Source: Subsaxibacter sp. CAU 1640
Lineage (GTDB): Bacteria; Bacteroidota; Bacteroidia; Flavobacteriales; Flavobacteriaceae
Length of the DNA: 64,000 nucleotides
Reading direction: 5' to 3'
Assembly (NCBI RefSeq): GCF_023156585.1
Contig: NZ_JALNMI010000001.1
Span: 930,001 to 994,000, forward strand
The notes under the pieces were generated by a model. The model had not been told where the DNA came from. It did not search any database and was given only the letters and a program-made list of their open reading frames with translations. Shown in pieces: positions 33,835 to 41,675 of this stretch. The translations under genes and the position numbers were made by a program. Every line of letters begins with the position of its first letter. Position 1 is the first letter of the stretch.

Positions 33835-33900
33835 TGACAAGGGTTTGTCAGTAGTCAAAATGAAGTGCGATTTTTTTTTCGTACTGACAAATGGTTGTCA
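33835..33900. promoter_or_regulatory. Nested pair of TGACAA-N4-TTGTCA operators
   Basis: Two identical inverted repeats, 33835-33850 and 33885-33900, have centres exactly 50 bp apart. The whole block is itself a dyad: the 19-base left arm (33835-33853) pairs with the right arm (33882-33900) with only three mismatches. It lies between the DinB-type gene and the divergent YafY/WYL regulator, touching the DinB -7 box (33816-33823). A dimeric or tetrameric WYL regulator bound at both sites, possibly looped, is the simplest reading. Confidence 0.7.
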
Positions 33901-34022
33901 TGGTATGTAGGTTAATTTGCATTGATACTCTATGTTCGTTAATCATTACGAGGAAATCAATGGCTTTTTCAAATTTATTTTATCGGTTGAAATCCTATCT
34001 TTGGAAACTATGTTATTACATT

Positions 34023-34979
34023 ATGAGTGTTGATACTGTAAAAAGATTTGACCGCATCATAGCAATTTTGGTACAGTTGCAATCCAAAAAAATTGTGAAA
34101 GCACAGGAACTGGCTGACAGGTTTGAGGTGAGCTTAAGAACTATATATAGAGATGTCAGGACTTTAGAATCATGTGGTGTGCCGATAGTAAGTGAGGCTG
34201 GCATTGGCTATTCTATTATGGAAGGATATCGATTGCCACCTGTGATGTTTACCAGAGAAGAGGCAGGGAGCTTTGTCGCAGCAGAAAAATTGATGCAAAA
34301 GTTTGTGGACAAATCACTCGGCGGTTATCACGAGTCTGCGATGTTCAAAATAAAATCGGTATTGAGAGGTCGTGAAAAAGATTGGATTTCTGCACTGGAA
34401 TCACAGATAGTAGTAGATCCATCTCAAAAATTGTTCAATGAAAATTTACCTAATGCTTTAGAAATTCTATTCGAAAGTATTGCTGAAAAAACCCAAGTAT
34501 TTTTAAAATATCAAAGTCTTGAAAGTGAAACCCCGTCAGAAAGACATATAGAACCTGTGGGACTGTTTCATGAAAACGGATTTTGGTATGTCGTTGCCTA
34601 TTGCCATGAAAGAAACGATTATAGACAGTTTAGGACAGATAGAATGCTTTTGATTAAAAGAACGCAGAACAGTTTTGCGTTAGAACATGGGTCATTGGAT
34701 GATTATCGAAGTAAAGAAGAAAACTTTCAAAAAACCAAAATCAAAATCTCTGTAGACAAAGAAATTGTAAGATATATTAGTGCAACAAAGAGACATTATG
34801 GATTTATTGAAGAAAGATTGAATGGCAATCAGGTTGAAATTACCTTTTTGACATCAAATGTCGAACAAGGTTTTCCTAGATGGTATCTGATGTTTGCTGA
34901 TTATGCAACCATCATTGAACCCGAAAGCTTGAAAATCCGTATAAAGGAGATTCTTAAAAATGCTGAAAAACGCTTATAA
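34023..34979 (+). CDS. YafY family transcriptional regulator (HTH_11 plus WYL)
   Basis: 318 residues. N-terminal winged HTH (about 5-60: RFDRIIAILVQLQSKKIVKAQELADRFEVSLRTIYRDVRTLESCG) and WYL domain (about 140-230: GLFHENGFWYVVAYCHERNDYRQFRTDRM), then a C-terminal WCX-like extension. WYL proteins sense small ligands or single-stranded nucleic acid and either repress or activate. ATG 34023 starts right before the HTH; the frame extends upstream without homology. It is divergent from the DinB-type operon and probably controls it through 33835-33900. Confidence 0.88.
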   Translation: MSVDTVKRFDRIIAILVQLQSKKIVKAQELADRFEVSLRTIYRDVRTLESCGVPIVSEAGIGYSIMEGYRLPPVMFTREEAGSFVAAEKLMQKFVDKSLGGYHESAMFKIKSVLRGREKDWISALESQIVVDPSQKLFNENLPNALEILFESIAEKTQVFLKYQSLESETPSERHIEPVGLFHENGFWYVVAYCHERNDYRQFRTDRMLLIKRTQNSFALEHGSLDDYRSKEENFQKTKIKISVDKEIVRYISATKRHYGFIEERLNGNQVEITFLTSNVEQGFPRWYLMFADYATIIEPESLKIRIKEILKNAEKRL

Positions 34980-34985
34980 AGAAGG

Positions 34986-37820
34986 TCAATGCGCCTCCAA
35001 CCAATCATTCCCAACGCCCAAATCCACATCTAATGGAACAGATAATTTAAATGCGTTTTCCATTTCGGTTTTGACGAGTTTTTTGATGTCTTCCAATTCT
35101 GATTTTAAGACATCAAACACCAACTCATCGTGCACCTGTAGCAACATTTTTGATTTGAAATTGCCTACTTCCAATTTGTTATGGATATTAATCATTGCCA
35201 ATTTGATGATATCTGCAGCACTTCCTTGGATAGGCGCATTTACGGCATTCCGTTCTGCTGCTCCGCGTACTACTGCATTTCTAGAGTTGATGTCATTGAG
35301 ATAGCGCCTTCTGCCTAAAACAGTCTGTACGTAACCGTTTTCACGAGCAAAATCAACCTGTTCACTTATAAAGTTTCGAAGTTTTGGATAGGTTGAATAA
35401 TAGGTGTCAATCAATTCCTTGGCTTCGCCTCGTGACAAGTCGGTTTGGTTACTTAAACCAAATGCCGAAACCCCATAAATAATCCCAAAGTTTACCGTCT
35501 TGGCATTGCTTCTTTGTTCGCGAGTCACTTCCTCAATGGGAACATTAAATACTTTTGAAGCGGTAGAAGCGTGAATGTCCTCGCCGTTTTTAAAAGCGTT
35601 TATCATCGTTTCTTCCTCGCTCAACGCCGCAATGATGCGCAATTCTATTTGTGAATAATCGGCCGCGAGCAATACGTAGTTGTCATCTCTTGGGATAAAA
35701 GCTTTTCGCACTTGACGACCTCTTTCAGTACGAATTGGAATATTCTGAAGATTAGGATTGTTGCTACTCAATCGACCTGTGGCAGCAACAGTTTGCATAT
35801 AGTCTGTATGCACTCTACCAGTCGATGGCTCAACCTGATTTGGCAATGCATCTACATAAGTACTTTTTAGTTTTGACAAACCTCTGAAATCCAGAATATG
35901 CTGAATGATGTCGTGGTCTTTTGCCAAATAGCTCAAAATATCCTCGGACGTAGCATACTGACCTGTCTTGGTTTTTTTTGGTTTATCGACCAATTTTAAT
36001 TTATCAAACAAAATATCTCCCAGTTGTTTTGGCGATGCAATATTGAATTCTTCACCTGCTTCTTTATAGATATTTGCCTCTAAATTTTTGATGTCGTTTT
36101 CTAATTCTGTTGAAAGCGATTTCAGGAACTCTTCGTCCAGATTGATACCTTCCAATTCCATATCAGCCAAAACGCGCAACAACGGAACTTCTATTTCATC
36201 AAACAGCTTTTGGATATTGGCTTCGCCAAGTTCGGTTTCAAAATGTTCTTTCAATTGAAGCGTTACATCGGCATCTTCAACGGCATATTCGGTTTGTTGC
36301 TCCAGCGGTACATCACGCATCGATAGTTGGTTTTTCCCTTTTTTACCAATCAATTCTTCAATGGAAATAGGTGTATAGTTCAAATAGGTTTCCGCCAATA
36401 CATCCATATTGTGACGCATATCAGGATTGATAAGATAATGAGCCAACATCGTATCAAAAAGTTTTCCTTTGACATCAACCTTATATTTATTCAATACTTT
36501 GATGTCGTACTTCAAATTCTGACCAATTTTCTGAATACTTTCATTTTCAAAAAATGGTCGCAACTGTTCAATCAAAGCCTGTGCTTCATCTCTGTTTTCA
36601 GGAAATGGCAGGTAGAATCCTTTTCCGGCTTCCCAAGAAAAGGCAATTCCGACCAATTCGGCTTCTATAGGATTGATGCTCGTGGTTTCGGTATCAAAAC
36701 AAACACTGCTTTGCTTCATCAAATTTTGGATGAAAAGCTTTGTGGCCATCCCAGAAGCGACACTCTGATAAAAATGCGAGTTAGTTTTTGCGGTAACTCT
36801 TGAGTTTTGATTGACATCGATAGCCCCTTCATTTGTGTCAGCATCAAACAGCGAAAATTGCCCAGCACCAGCGGCTGCTTTGGGTTTTGCTGGCTGAATG
36901 GTTTGATTTGAAGTGGTATTTTGAACTTCTGAAGCTTCGGCAGAAAAGGTTTTTAGGAAATTATTCATCAACTGTCTAAACTCAAGTTCCTCAAAAATCT
37001 TGATAACTTCGGGAATATTGGGTTCAGACATTTCAAAATCCTTCTCACAGAATTCTACTGGCACATCCAGCATAATAGTTGCGAGCGTTTTTGAAAGCAT
37101 ACCCAGTTCTTTGTTTTCTTCAATCCGCTCTTTCATTTTCCCTTTGAGCTCGTGTGTATTTGCCAGGAGATTTTCCATACTTCCATATTCCTTGATGAAT
37201 TTTTTGGCTGTTTTTTCACCGACACCTGGAAGACCTGGAATATTGTCTGATGAATCGCCCATCATTCCTAGAAAATCAATCACTTGCATCGGATTCTCAA
37301 CCTCAAATTTCTTCTTCACTTCCGGAATCCCCCAAGTTTCATAGCCACCACCAAACATAGGGCGATACATAAAAATATTTTCGGTCACCAACTGACCAAA
37401 ATCTTTATCCGGTGTTACCATAAACACTTGGTAGCCTGATTTTTCAGCTTGTCTTGAAAGGGTGCCTATCACATCATCTGCTTCAAAACCTTCTTTTTCC
37501 ATAATGGGAATATGCATTGCCTTTAAGATGTCGCAGATATAAGGAATTGCGGTGGTGATACCTTCAGGTGTTTCGTCACGATTGGCTTTATATGCTTCGA
37601 ACATCTCTACTCGGTCTACACTACCACCTTTATCAAAACAAACTGCTAAATGGTCTGGACGTTCACGCTTAATCACATCCAAAAGTGAATTCATAAATCC
37701 AAAGATTGCTGAAGTATCCTGACCTTTGGAATTGACTCTTGGATTTTTGATGAGTGCATAGTAGCCACGGAAAATCATGGCATAAGCATCGACTAAAAAA
37801 AGGCGTTTTTGTTGTGACAT
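34986..37820 (-). CDS. polA: DNA polymerase I
   Basis: 944 residues with all three domains. 5'-3' exonuclease about 1-290 (LFLVDAYAMIFRGYYAL, DFLGMMGDSSDNIPGLPGVGEKTA); 3'-5' proofreading exonuclease about 355-540 with the intact DxE (FDTETTSINP) and the YxxxD motif (YAVEDADVTLQL); polymerase about 560-944 with motif A DYSQIELRIIAALS, motif B RSNAKTVNFGIIYGVSAFGLS and motif C QVHDELVFDV. So unlike Taq polymerase it should proofread. Fills gaps after primer removal and excision repair. Its stop is 6 bases from the convergent regulator stop, with no terminator seen. Confidence 0.97.
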   Translation of the reverse strand: MSQQKRLFLVDAYAMIFRGYYALIKNPRVNSKGQDTSAIFGFMNSLLDVIKRERPDHLAVCFDKGGSVDRVEMFEAYKANRDETPEGITTAIPYICDILKAMHIPIMEKEGFEADDVIGTLSRQAEKSGYQVFMVTPDKDFGQLVTENIFMYRPMFGGGYETWGIPEVKKKFEVENPMQVIDFLGMMGDSSDNIPGLPGVGEKTAKKFIKEYGSMENLLANTHELKGKMKERIEENKELGMLSKTLATIMLDVPVEFCEKDFEMSEPNIPEVIKIFEELEFRQLMNNFLKTFSAEASEVQNTTSNQTIQPAKPKAAAGAGQFSLFDADTNEGAIDVNQNSRVTAKTNSHFYQSVASGMATKLFIQNLMKQSSVCFDTETTSINPIEAELVGIAFSWEAGKGFYLPFPENRDEAQALIEQLRPFFENESIQKIGQNLKYDIKVLNKYKVDVKGKLFDTMLAHYLINPDMRHNMDVLAETYLNYTPISIEELIGKKGKNQLSMRDVPLEQQTEYAVEDADVTLQLKEHFETELGEANIQKLFDEIEVPLLRVLADMELEGINLDEEFLKSLSTELENDIKNLEANIYKEAGEEFNIASPKQLGDILFDKLKLVDKPKKTKTGQYATSEDILSYLAKDHDIIQHILDFRGLSKLKSTYVDALPNQVEPSTGRVHTDYMQTVAATGRLSSNNPNLQNIPIRTERGRQVRKAFIPRDDNYVLLAADYSQIELRIIAALSEEETMINAFKNGEDIHASTASKVFNVPIEEVTREQRSNAKTVNFGIIYGVSAFGLSNQTDLSRGEAKELIDTYYSTYPKLRNFISEQVDFARENGYVQTVLGRRRYLNDINSRNAVVRGAAERNAVNAPIQGSAADIIKLAMINIHNKLEVGNFKSKMLLQVHDELVFDVLKSELEDIKKLVKTEMENAFKLSVPLDVDLGVGNDWLEAH

Positions 37821-37908
37821 TGTAATTTTATATTGAAGACCATAAAACTACAAAACTTATGGGTCGAATTGAAATGTAATTTATAATAAAAGAACGAACT
37901 TCTTTATC

Positions 37909-39069
37909 CTATCTAGCAGCAATTGGATCTTTGCGATTCTTTTTTCCTAAAGCTTTGATTTTATAAAACTTTTTTCTCCAGTCTATAGGAAGAAAGTAAA
38001 AAATTAGAATCCAAACAACAATGACATTTATTATAAACAACAACATTCTATGATTATAAAGTATGACGTAAAGTGCCATATCGGCAATCATTATAATGAC
38101 AAAAAATAAAGGCGTGTAGAGTAGGATGTCTTTGATTGCTTGATCATTTTTGACCTCTTTTTTACCAATTTTTAGGGTTATTGAATCAAAATTCAAATTA
38201 TTAGCTTGTTTCCATATTATTTTTTTGTCTAAATCAATAATGGCGATTATCCGTCTAAAAACTTTTAAATGATTTGGGTTATAGTATACCTCCATTATCT
38301 GTTTTGGCCATACCAAGAATGCCAATAAAATAATTGCCAAAGATTCTATGAAATGACCAAATCGAAAAGAAGTAATTGTAAACAAAAGTGTATGGAAAAT
38401 AATGATAAACCATATTGCAAAAGATCTATATTTCTTTGTCAAAATCATTATAGCAATAAAAAATTCTGTAGAGATGGCTGTCCATGACAAAAATTTTGCA
38501 AACCACATTTTTGGAAGTGAGTCTGCTACGTATAGATAAAATGGATTTTCTTTTGCTTGGCCTAACCATGTATGCATGAAAGCACCAGACCACCAATCAA
38601 CGTCAAACATTTTGTTAATAGACGCTCCGAGATAGACCAATGCCAATTGAAGTACAAGTAAATAAGGAGGTTGATTTTTACTGCTTAAACCAGATAAAAA
38701 TAAGGCGCAACCACATATGAAATTATGATTATAAAAACTTGGTTTGGAGGAAAGAATTTGCAGAATTACAATGCTCCCAATAATTATTGCTGATGTTCTA
38801 ACATAGATATTGAAAAACAGTGTAATTGTAGATAGAATTAAGAAAGTCTGCAATATCAGTTTGAAAAAATTTGGAGTTGAATGAAACAAATCCATAGCCG
38901 GAATAAACGGAATAAAAGGATCTTGTATTTTATTGAAAAAATGGTGGGCAAGCAATAATATAACTAAAAGCTTGCACATCAACAGCAAATTTGGAAGCAT
39001 GGCTGTACCTTCAAATTGCAACGGTCGTAACCACCATTGGTTTTTGGAACTTAGCGTTGTAGTCTCCAC
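37909..39069 (-). CDS. HTTM-like multipass membrane protein with a degenerate DCC-type tail
   Basis: 386 residues, about nine hydrophobic helices. QLALVYLGASINKMFDVDWWSGAFMHTWL and AISTEFFIAIMILTKKYRSFAIWFIIIFHTLLFTITSFRFGHF are the HTTM (vitamin-K carboxylase-like) pattern. After helix 8 the segment VYYNPNHLKVFRRIIAIIDLDKKIIW looks like the start of a DCC thioredoxin-like domain, but the usual DGxCxxC cysteines are missing, so redox function is lost. Two more helices follow. Its start overlaps the upstream small gene by 19 bases, so they act together. Function unknown. Confidence 0.65.
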   Translation of the reverse strand: METTTLSSKNQWWLRPLQFEGTAMLPNLLLMCKLLVILLLAHHFFNKIQDPFIPFIPAMDLFHSTPNFFKLILQTFLILSTITLFFNIYVRTSAIIIGSIVILQILSSKPSFYNHNFICGCALFLSGLSSKNQPPYLLVLQLALVYLGASINKMFDVDWWSGAFMHTWLGQAKENPFYLYVADSLPKMWFAKFLSWTAISTEFFIAIMILTKKYRSFAIWFIIIFHTLLFTITSFRFGHFIESLAIILLAFLVWPKQIMEVYYNPNHLKVFRRIIAIIDLDKKIIWKQANNLNFDSITLKIGKKEVKNDQAIKDILLYTPLFFVIIMIADMALYVILYNHRMLLFIINVIVVWILIFYFLPIDWRKKFYKIKALGKKNRKDPIAAR

Positions 39070-39392
39070 CCTTTTTGTTGTTTTCCATTAGTTGAGTATA
39101 GAACAATAACTTCGGCATTTTCATTCTTGCCATATGTTAACTCATATTGCTTGATCAATGAAAAAATATTATTAATTGAGCGCTGTTCCCAACCTTTCAT
39201 TTTATATCCATATCGATTTTCTGCCTCTTCTTGTGAAAGGGTTTCACCATTAATCGTTACAAAAGTTTCAAATTTTGTATGACTGTCATAAGGAGCCCAA
39301 CAAAAAAAACGTTCTGGCACAAAGCGAGCATAAACAATGGCGCCTAGTTGAAGGCCTAAAAATAGGATTCCAAATAGAAAACGAAGTTTCAT
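39051..39392 (-). CDS. Small exported or membrane-anchored protein paired with the HTTM-like gene
   Basis: 113 residues. One N-terminal hydrophobic helix (FLFGILFLGLQLGAIVYA) acts as signal or anchor; the rest is soluble and probably periplasmic: RFFCWAPYDSHTKFETFVTING, EEAENRYGY, NNIFSLIKQYELTYGKN. It overlaps the HTTM-like gene by 19 bases in the same direction. I recognise this arrangement as recurrent in flavobacteria but know no function. The start ATG 39392 is preceded by a sequence shared with the gene at 45059 (see 39397-39416). Confidence 0.65.
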   Translation of the reverse strand: MKLRFLFGILFLGLQLGAIVYARFVPERFFCWAPYDSHTKFETFVTINGETLSQEEAENRYGYKMKGWEQRSINNIFSLIKQYELTYGKNENAEVIVLYSTNGKQQKGWRLQR

Positions 39393-39396
39393 TTCT

Positions 39397-39416
39397 TGTT
39401 GATCAATAGCATGATG
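39397..39416. repeat. 20-bp element shared with 45381-45400
   Basis: TGTTGATCAATAGCATGATG here versus TGTTGATTAATAGCATGGTG at 45381-45400: 18 of 20 match, each 4 bases upstream of a minus-strand start codon. It could be a shared promoter or leader. Between here and 39614 nothing else is seen. Confidence 0.45.
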
Positions 39417-39613
39417 AAAGTAGCTTATTATTAGTTATTTACCTAAAAAAATAGACGAAAGGCCATTCTATTAGGGGGATTTTCATTTTGTGCTATCTAT
39501 CTCAATAAAGGGTTGGTTAATTTTAAAGTCTGATACATTGTATTAATCTCTATAATCCAAAATCCAAGTTTAGAAAATGGTTTGCCTAACTCATATTCCT
39601 AGAGAGATTATGA

Positions 39614-39658
39614 TTAAAAAAAATTCGAGTAGCCTTGCTTTAATGGGCTACCCGAATT
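39614..39658 (-). terminator. Intrinsic terminator after the small secreted protein
   Basis: 13-position stem with one mismatch (39622-39634 with 39646-39658), followed on the minus strand by a run of T's. With the element at 39397 it is all I can see in the 307-bp gap 39393-39699. Confidence 0.8.
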
Positions 39659-39699
39659 AGAAATATATGAATAGAAGGGTTTTTAAAAAATTGCTGTGA

Positions 39700-39966
39700 T
39701 TAACAATTTTTAATCTCTTTAACTTTAATTTGAAGACTTTTTCTGTAAGCTTTGATACTAATCAAATCATTACTTTTTTTGTAACTTAAGTCATTTAATT
39801 GAGCTTTGGCAGCTGTACTTAAAGCAGTTTGGTTCTCTGTCTTTGTTTTTACAGTTGTGTTCTCAATGATAGTTGAATCATTTTGTTTTGCGGTATCGTT
39901 ACCATTTTGACCAAAAGTTATCATTGGTAAAGTGATTAGTGCGATAAGGATTAAAACTTTTTTCAT
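39700..39966 (-). CDS. Small secreted protein of unknown function (88 residues)
   Basis: Signal peptide MKKVLILIALITLPMITFGQ, then a polar, Thr/Asn/Lys-rich stretch and a helical end AKAQLNDLSYKKSNDLISI, YRKSLQIKVKEIKNC with a single terminal Cys. I chose ATG 39966, which begins the signal peptide; the frame opens at 39990. It has a good terminator after it, which supports a real gene. No domain recognised. Confidence 0.62.
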   Translation of the reverse strand: MKKVLILIALITLPMITFGQNGNDTAKQNDSTIIENTTVKTKTENQTALSTAAKAQLNDLSYKKSNDLISIKAYRKSLQIKVKEIKNC

Positions 39967-40005
39967 GATTAAAACTATTTTTGCTTTCAATTACATGACA
40001 AAGTA

Positions 40006-40023
40006 AAGGCACAATTTTGCCTT
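40006..40023. promoter_or_regulatory. Inverted repeat AAGGCA-CAATTT-TGCCTT
   Basis: Perfect 6-bp arms midway between the divergent small secreted protein and the aldehyde dehydrogenase unit; a candidate operator shared by both. Short arms, so moderate at best. Confidence 0.35.
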
Positions 40024-40055
40024 GAAGTAATAAATTAGATAAAAAACATCGATAA

Positions 40056-40139
40056 ATGGATAATGTGAAAATCAACACGAAAAACATCGATGAAATGCAC
40101 AAATTGGCTTTAGAGCCCAATAAATACGTTATCGGCTAA
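40056..40139 (+). CDS. 27-codon upstream open frame coupled to the aldehyde dehydrogenase
   Basis: ATG at 40056, TAA at 40137-40139; the TAA overlaps the aldehyde dehydrogenase ATG by one base (TAATG). The peptide (MDNVKINTKNIDEMHKLALE, then PNKYVIG) has mixed, protein-like composition. An in-frame stop (40053-40055) directly precedes the ATG, so it is not the end of a longer gene. It may be a coupling or leader peptide, or a chance frame. Confidence 0.4.
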   Translation: MDNVKINTKNIDEMHKLALEPNKYVIG

Positions 40140-41551
40140 TGACAAAATATATAGACAATAGGTTCTATGAACTATTTTATCGACAAACTGCAAATCAGTA
40201 TAAAATCGGAAGTTCAACATATAAAGAGCGTATAGAAAAATTAAATGCTTTGAAACATGCCTTGGAAGTATCTTATAAAGATGACATCCGAAATGCTATG
40301 CACGCTGATTTCAAAAAACCTTTTCTAGAAACCGATTTGACAGAAATTTATCCTGTTATAAAGGAAATCAAATTTGCAAAAGCCAATCTAAAGTCTTGGA
40401 TGAAACTTCAAAAAGTGGATACACCTTTAGCGTTGCTGGGTGCTTCGTCCTATATTAAATATGAACCTAAAGGTGTGTGTTTGATTATTTCACCTTGGAA
40501 CTTTCCTTTCAATTTGACCTTTGGCCCATTAGTGTCTGCTATTGCTGCCGGGAATACGGTCATTATAAAACCTTCTGAAATGACACCGAATGCCTCAAAG
40601 GTTATGTCAAAAATTATAAAAGAAATATTCAGCCAAGGTGAGATTGCATTAATTGAAGGAGATGGTGAAGTTTCACAAGAATTATTGAAACTTCCTTTTA
40701 ATCATATTTTTTTCACAGGTTCACCAAAAATTGGGAAACTTGTAATGAAAGCTGCAAGTAAACATTTAGCATCTGTGACATTGGAACTTGGAGGAAAGTC
40801 GCCAGTCATTATAGATGAATCAGCTAATCTAGAAAAGGCAGTCAAAAAAATCATCTTCGGAAAATTTGTCAATGCCGGACAGACCTGTATCGCACCAGAT
40901 TATGTATTGTTGAAATCTGGGCTGGAGGGTCAATTGGTAGATATTTTTAAACGTAACATCACGGAGCTTTATTCAAATGATCCGCAGAGTTCAACTTCGT
41001 ATTGCAGGATAGTTAATGAAAGACATTTTAAGCGTTTGGTATCTTATCTCGAAGAAGCTTCACAAAATCAAAGCTGCATTTTAAGTGGTGGAAATTATGA
41101 CAGTGATCAAAATTTCATCGAGCCAAGCTTGGTTCTGAACATGCCCGAAGATTCAAAGCTGATGCAGGAAGAAATTTTTGGCCCCATTCTACCTGTAAAA
41201 ACCTATCAAACCATTGAAGAAGCGTTAAGCTATATCAATTCAAAGGAAAAACCGCTGGCATTGTATATCTACAGCAAAAACAAAACAAATATTAATTCTA
41301 TTTTAGAAAATACAAGAGCTGGCACTGGGTGCATTAACCATAACCTGGTACAGTTTTTAAACCATAATTTACCTTTTGGAGGTAGTAACAATAGTGGTAT
41401 TGGCAAATCACATGGATTTTTTGGATTTGAAGCGTTTTCTAACCGTCGTTCGTTGATGGAGCAGCACACAATCGGAGCTACGGATTTATTGACACCACCT
41501 TATACTAATTTTAAGCAAAAACTGGTAAATATGACCTTAAAATGGTTCTAA
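40139..41551 (+). CDS. Aldehyde dehydrogenase family protein
   Basis: 470 residues, NAD(P)-dependent oxidation of an aldehyde to its acid. ISPWNFPFNLTFGPLVSAIAAGNTVIIKPSE is the cofactor-binding region; the catalytic pair is Glu216 (LELGGKSP) and Cys250 (NAGQTCIAPDY), 34 residues apart as usual; PFGGSNNSGIGKSHGFFGFEAFSN closes the fold. The short length and the hydrophobic C-terminus (KQKLVNMTLKWF) put it with the class 3 fatty-aldehyde group rather than the 500-residue soluble enzymes. Substrate not determined. Confidence 0.93.
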   Translation: MTKYIDNRFYELFYRQTANQYKIGSSTYKERIEKLNALKHALEVSYKDDIRNAMHADFKKPFLETDLTEIYPVIKEIKFAKANLKSWMKLQKVDTPLALLGASSYIKYEPKGVCLIISPWNFPFNLTFGPLVSAIAAGNTVIIKPSEMTPNASKVMSKIIKEIFSQGEIALIEGDGEVSQELLKLPFNHIFFTGSPKIGKLVMKAASKHLASVTLELGGKSPVIIDESANLEKAVKKIIFGKFVNAGQTCIAPDYVLLKSGLEGQLVDIFKRNITELYSNDPQSSTSYCRIVNERHFKRLVSYLEEASQNQSCILSGGNYDSDQNFIEPSLVLNMPEDSKLMQEEIFGPILPVKTYQTIEEALSYINSKEKPLALYIYSKNKTNINSILENTRAGTGCINHNLVQFLNHNLPFGGSNNSGIGKSHGFFGFEAFSNRRSLMEQHTIGATDLLTPPYTNFKQKLVNMTLKWF

Positions 41552-41560
41552 TAAAAAAGA

Positions 41561-41586
41561 GAAAGCCGCTCCCTATAGCGGCTTTC
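41561..41586. terminator. Bidirectional intrinsic terminator
   Basis: 10-bp perfect stem GAAAGCCGCT / AGCGGCTTTC (41561-41570 with 41577-41586), 6-base loop. On the minus side it is followed by TCTTTTTTAT, so it is strongest for the convergent tail-fibre gene. Confidence 0.85.
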
Positions 41587-41675
41587 TTCTCAAAATGTTT
41601 GGCCAAGCAACCCGATGTGAGACCAAACAAGAGTTTTCGCGGGTTATGTTATGAAATATTGAATTCAGAGAGACA

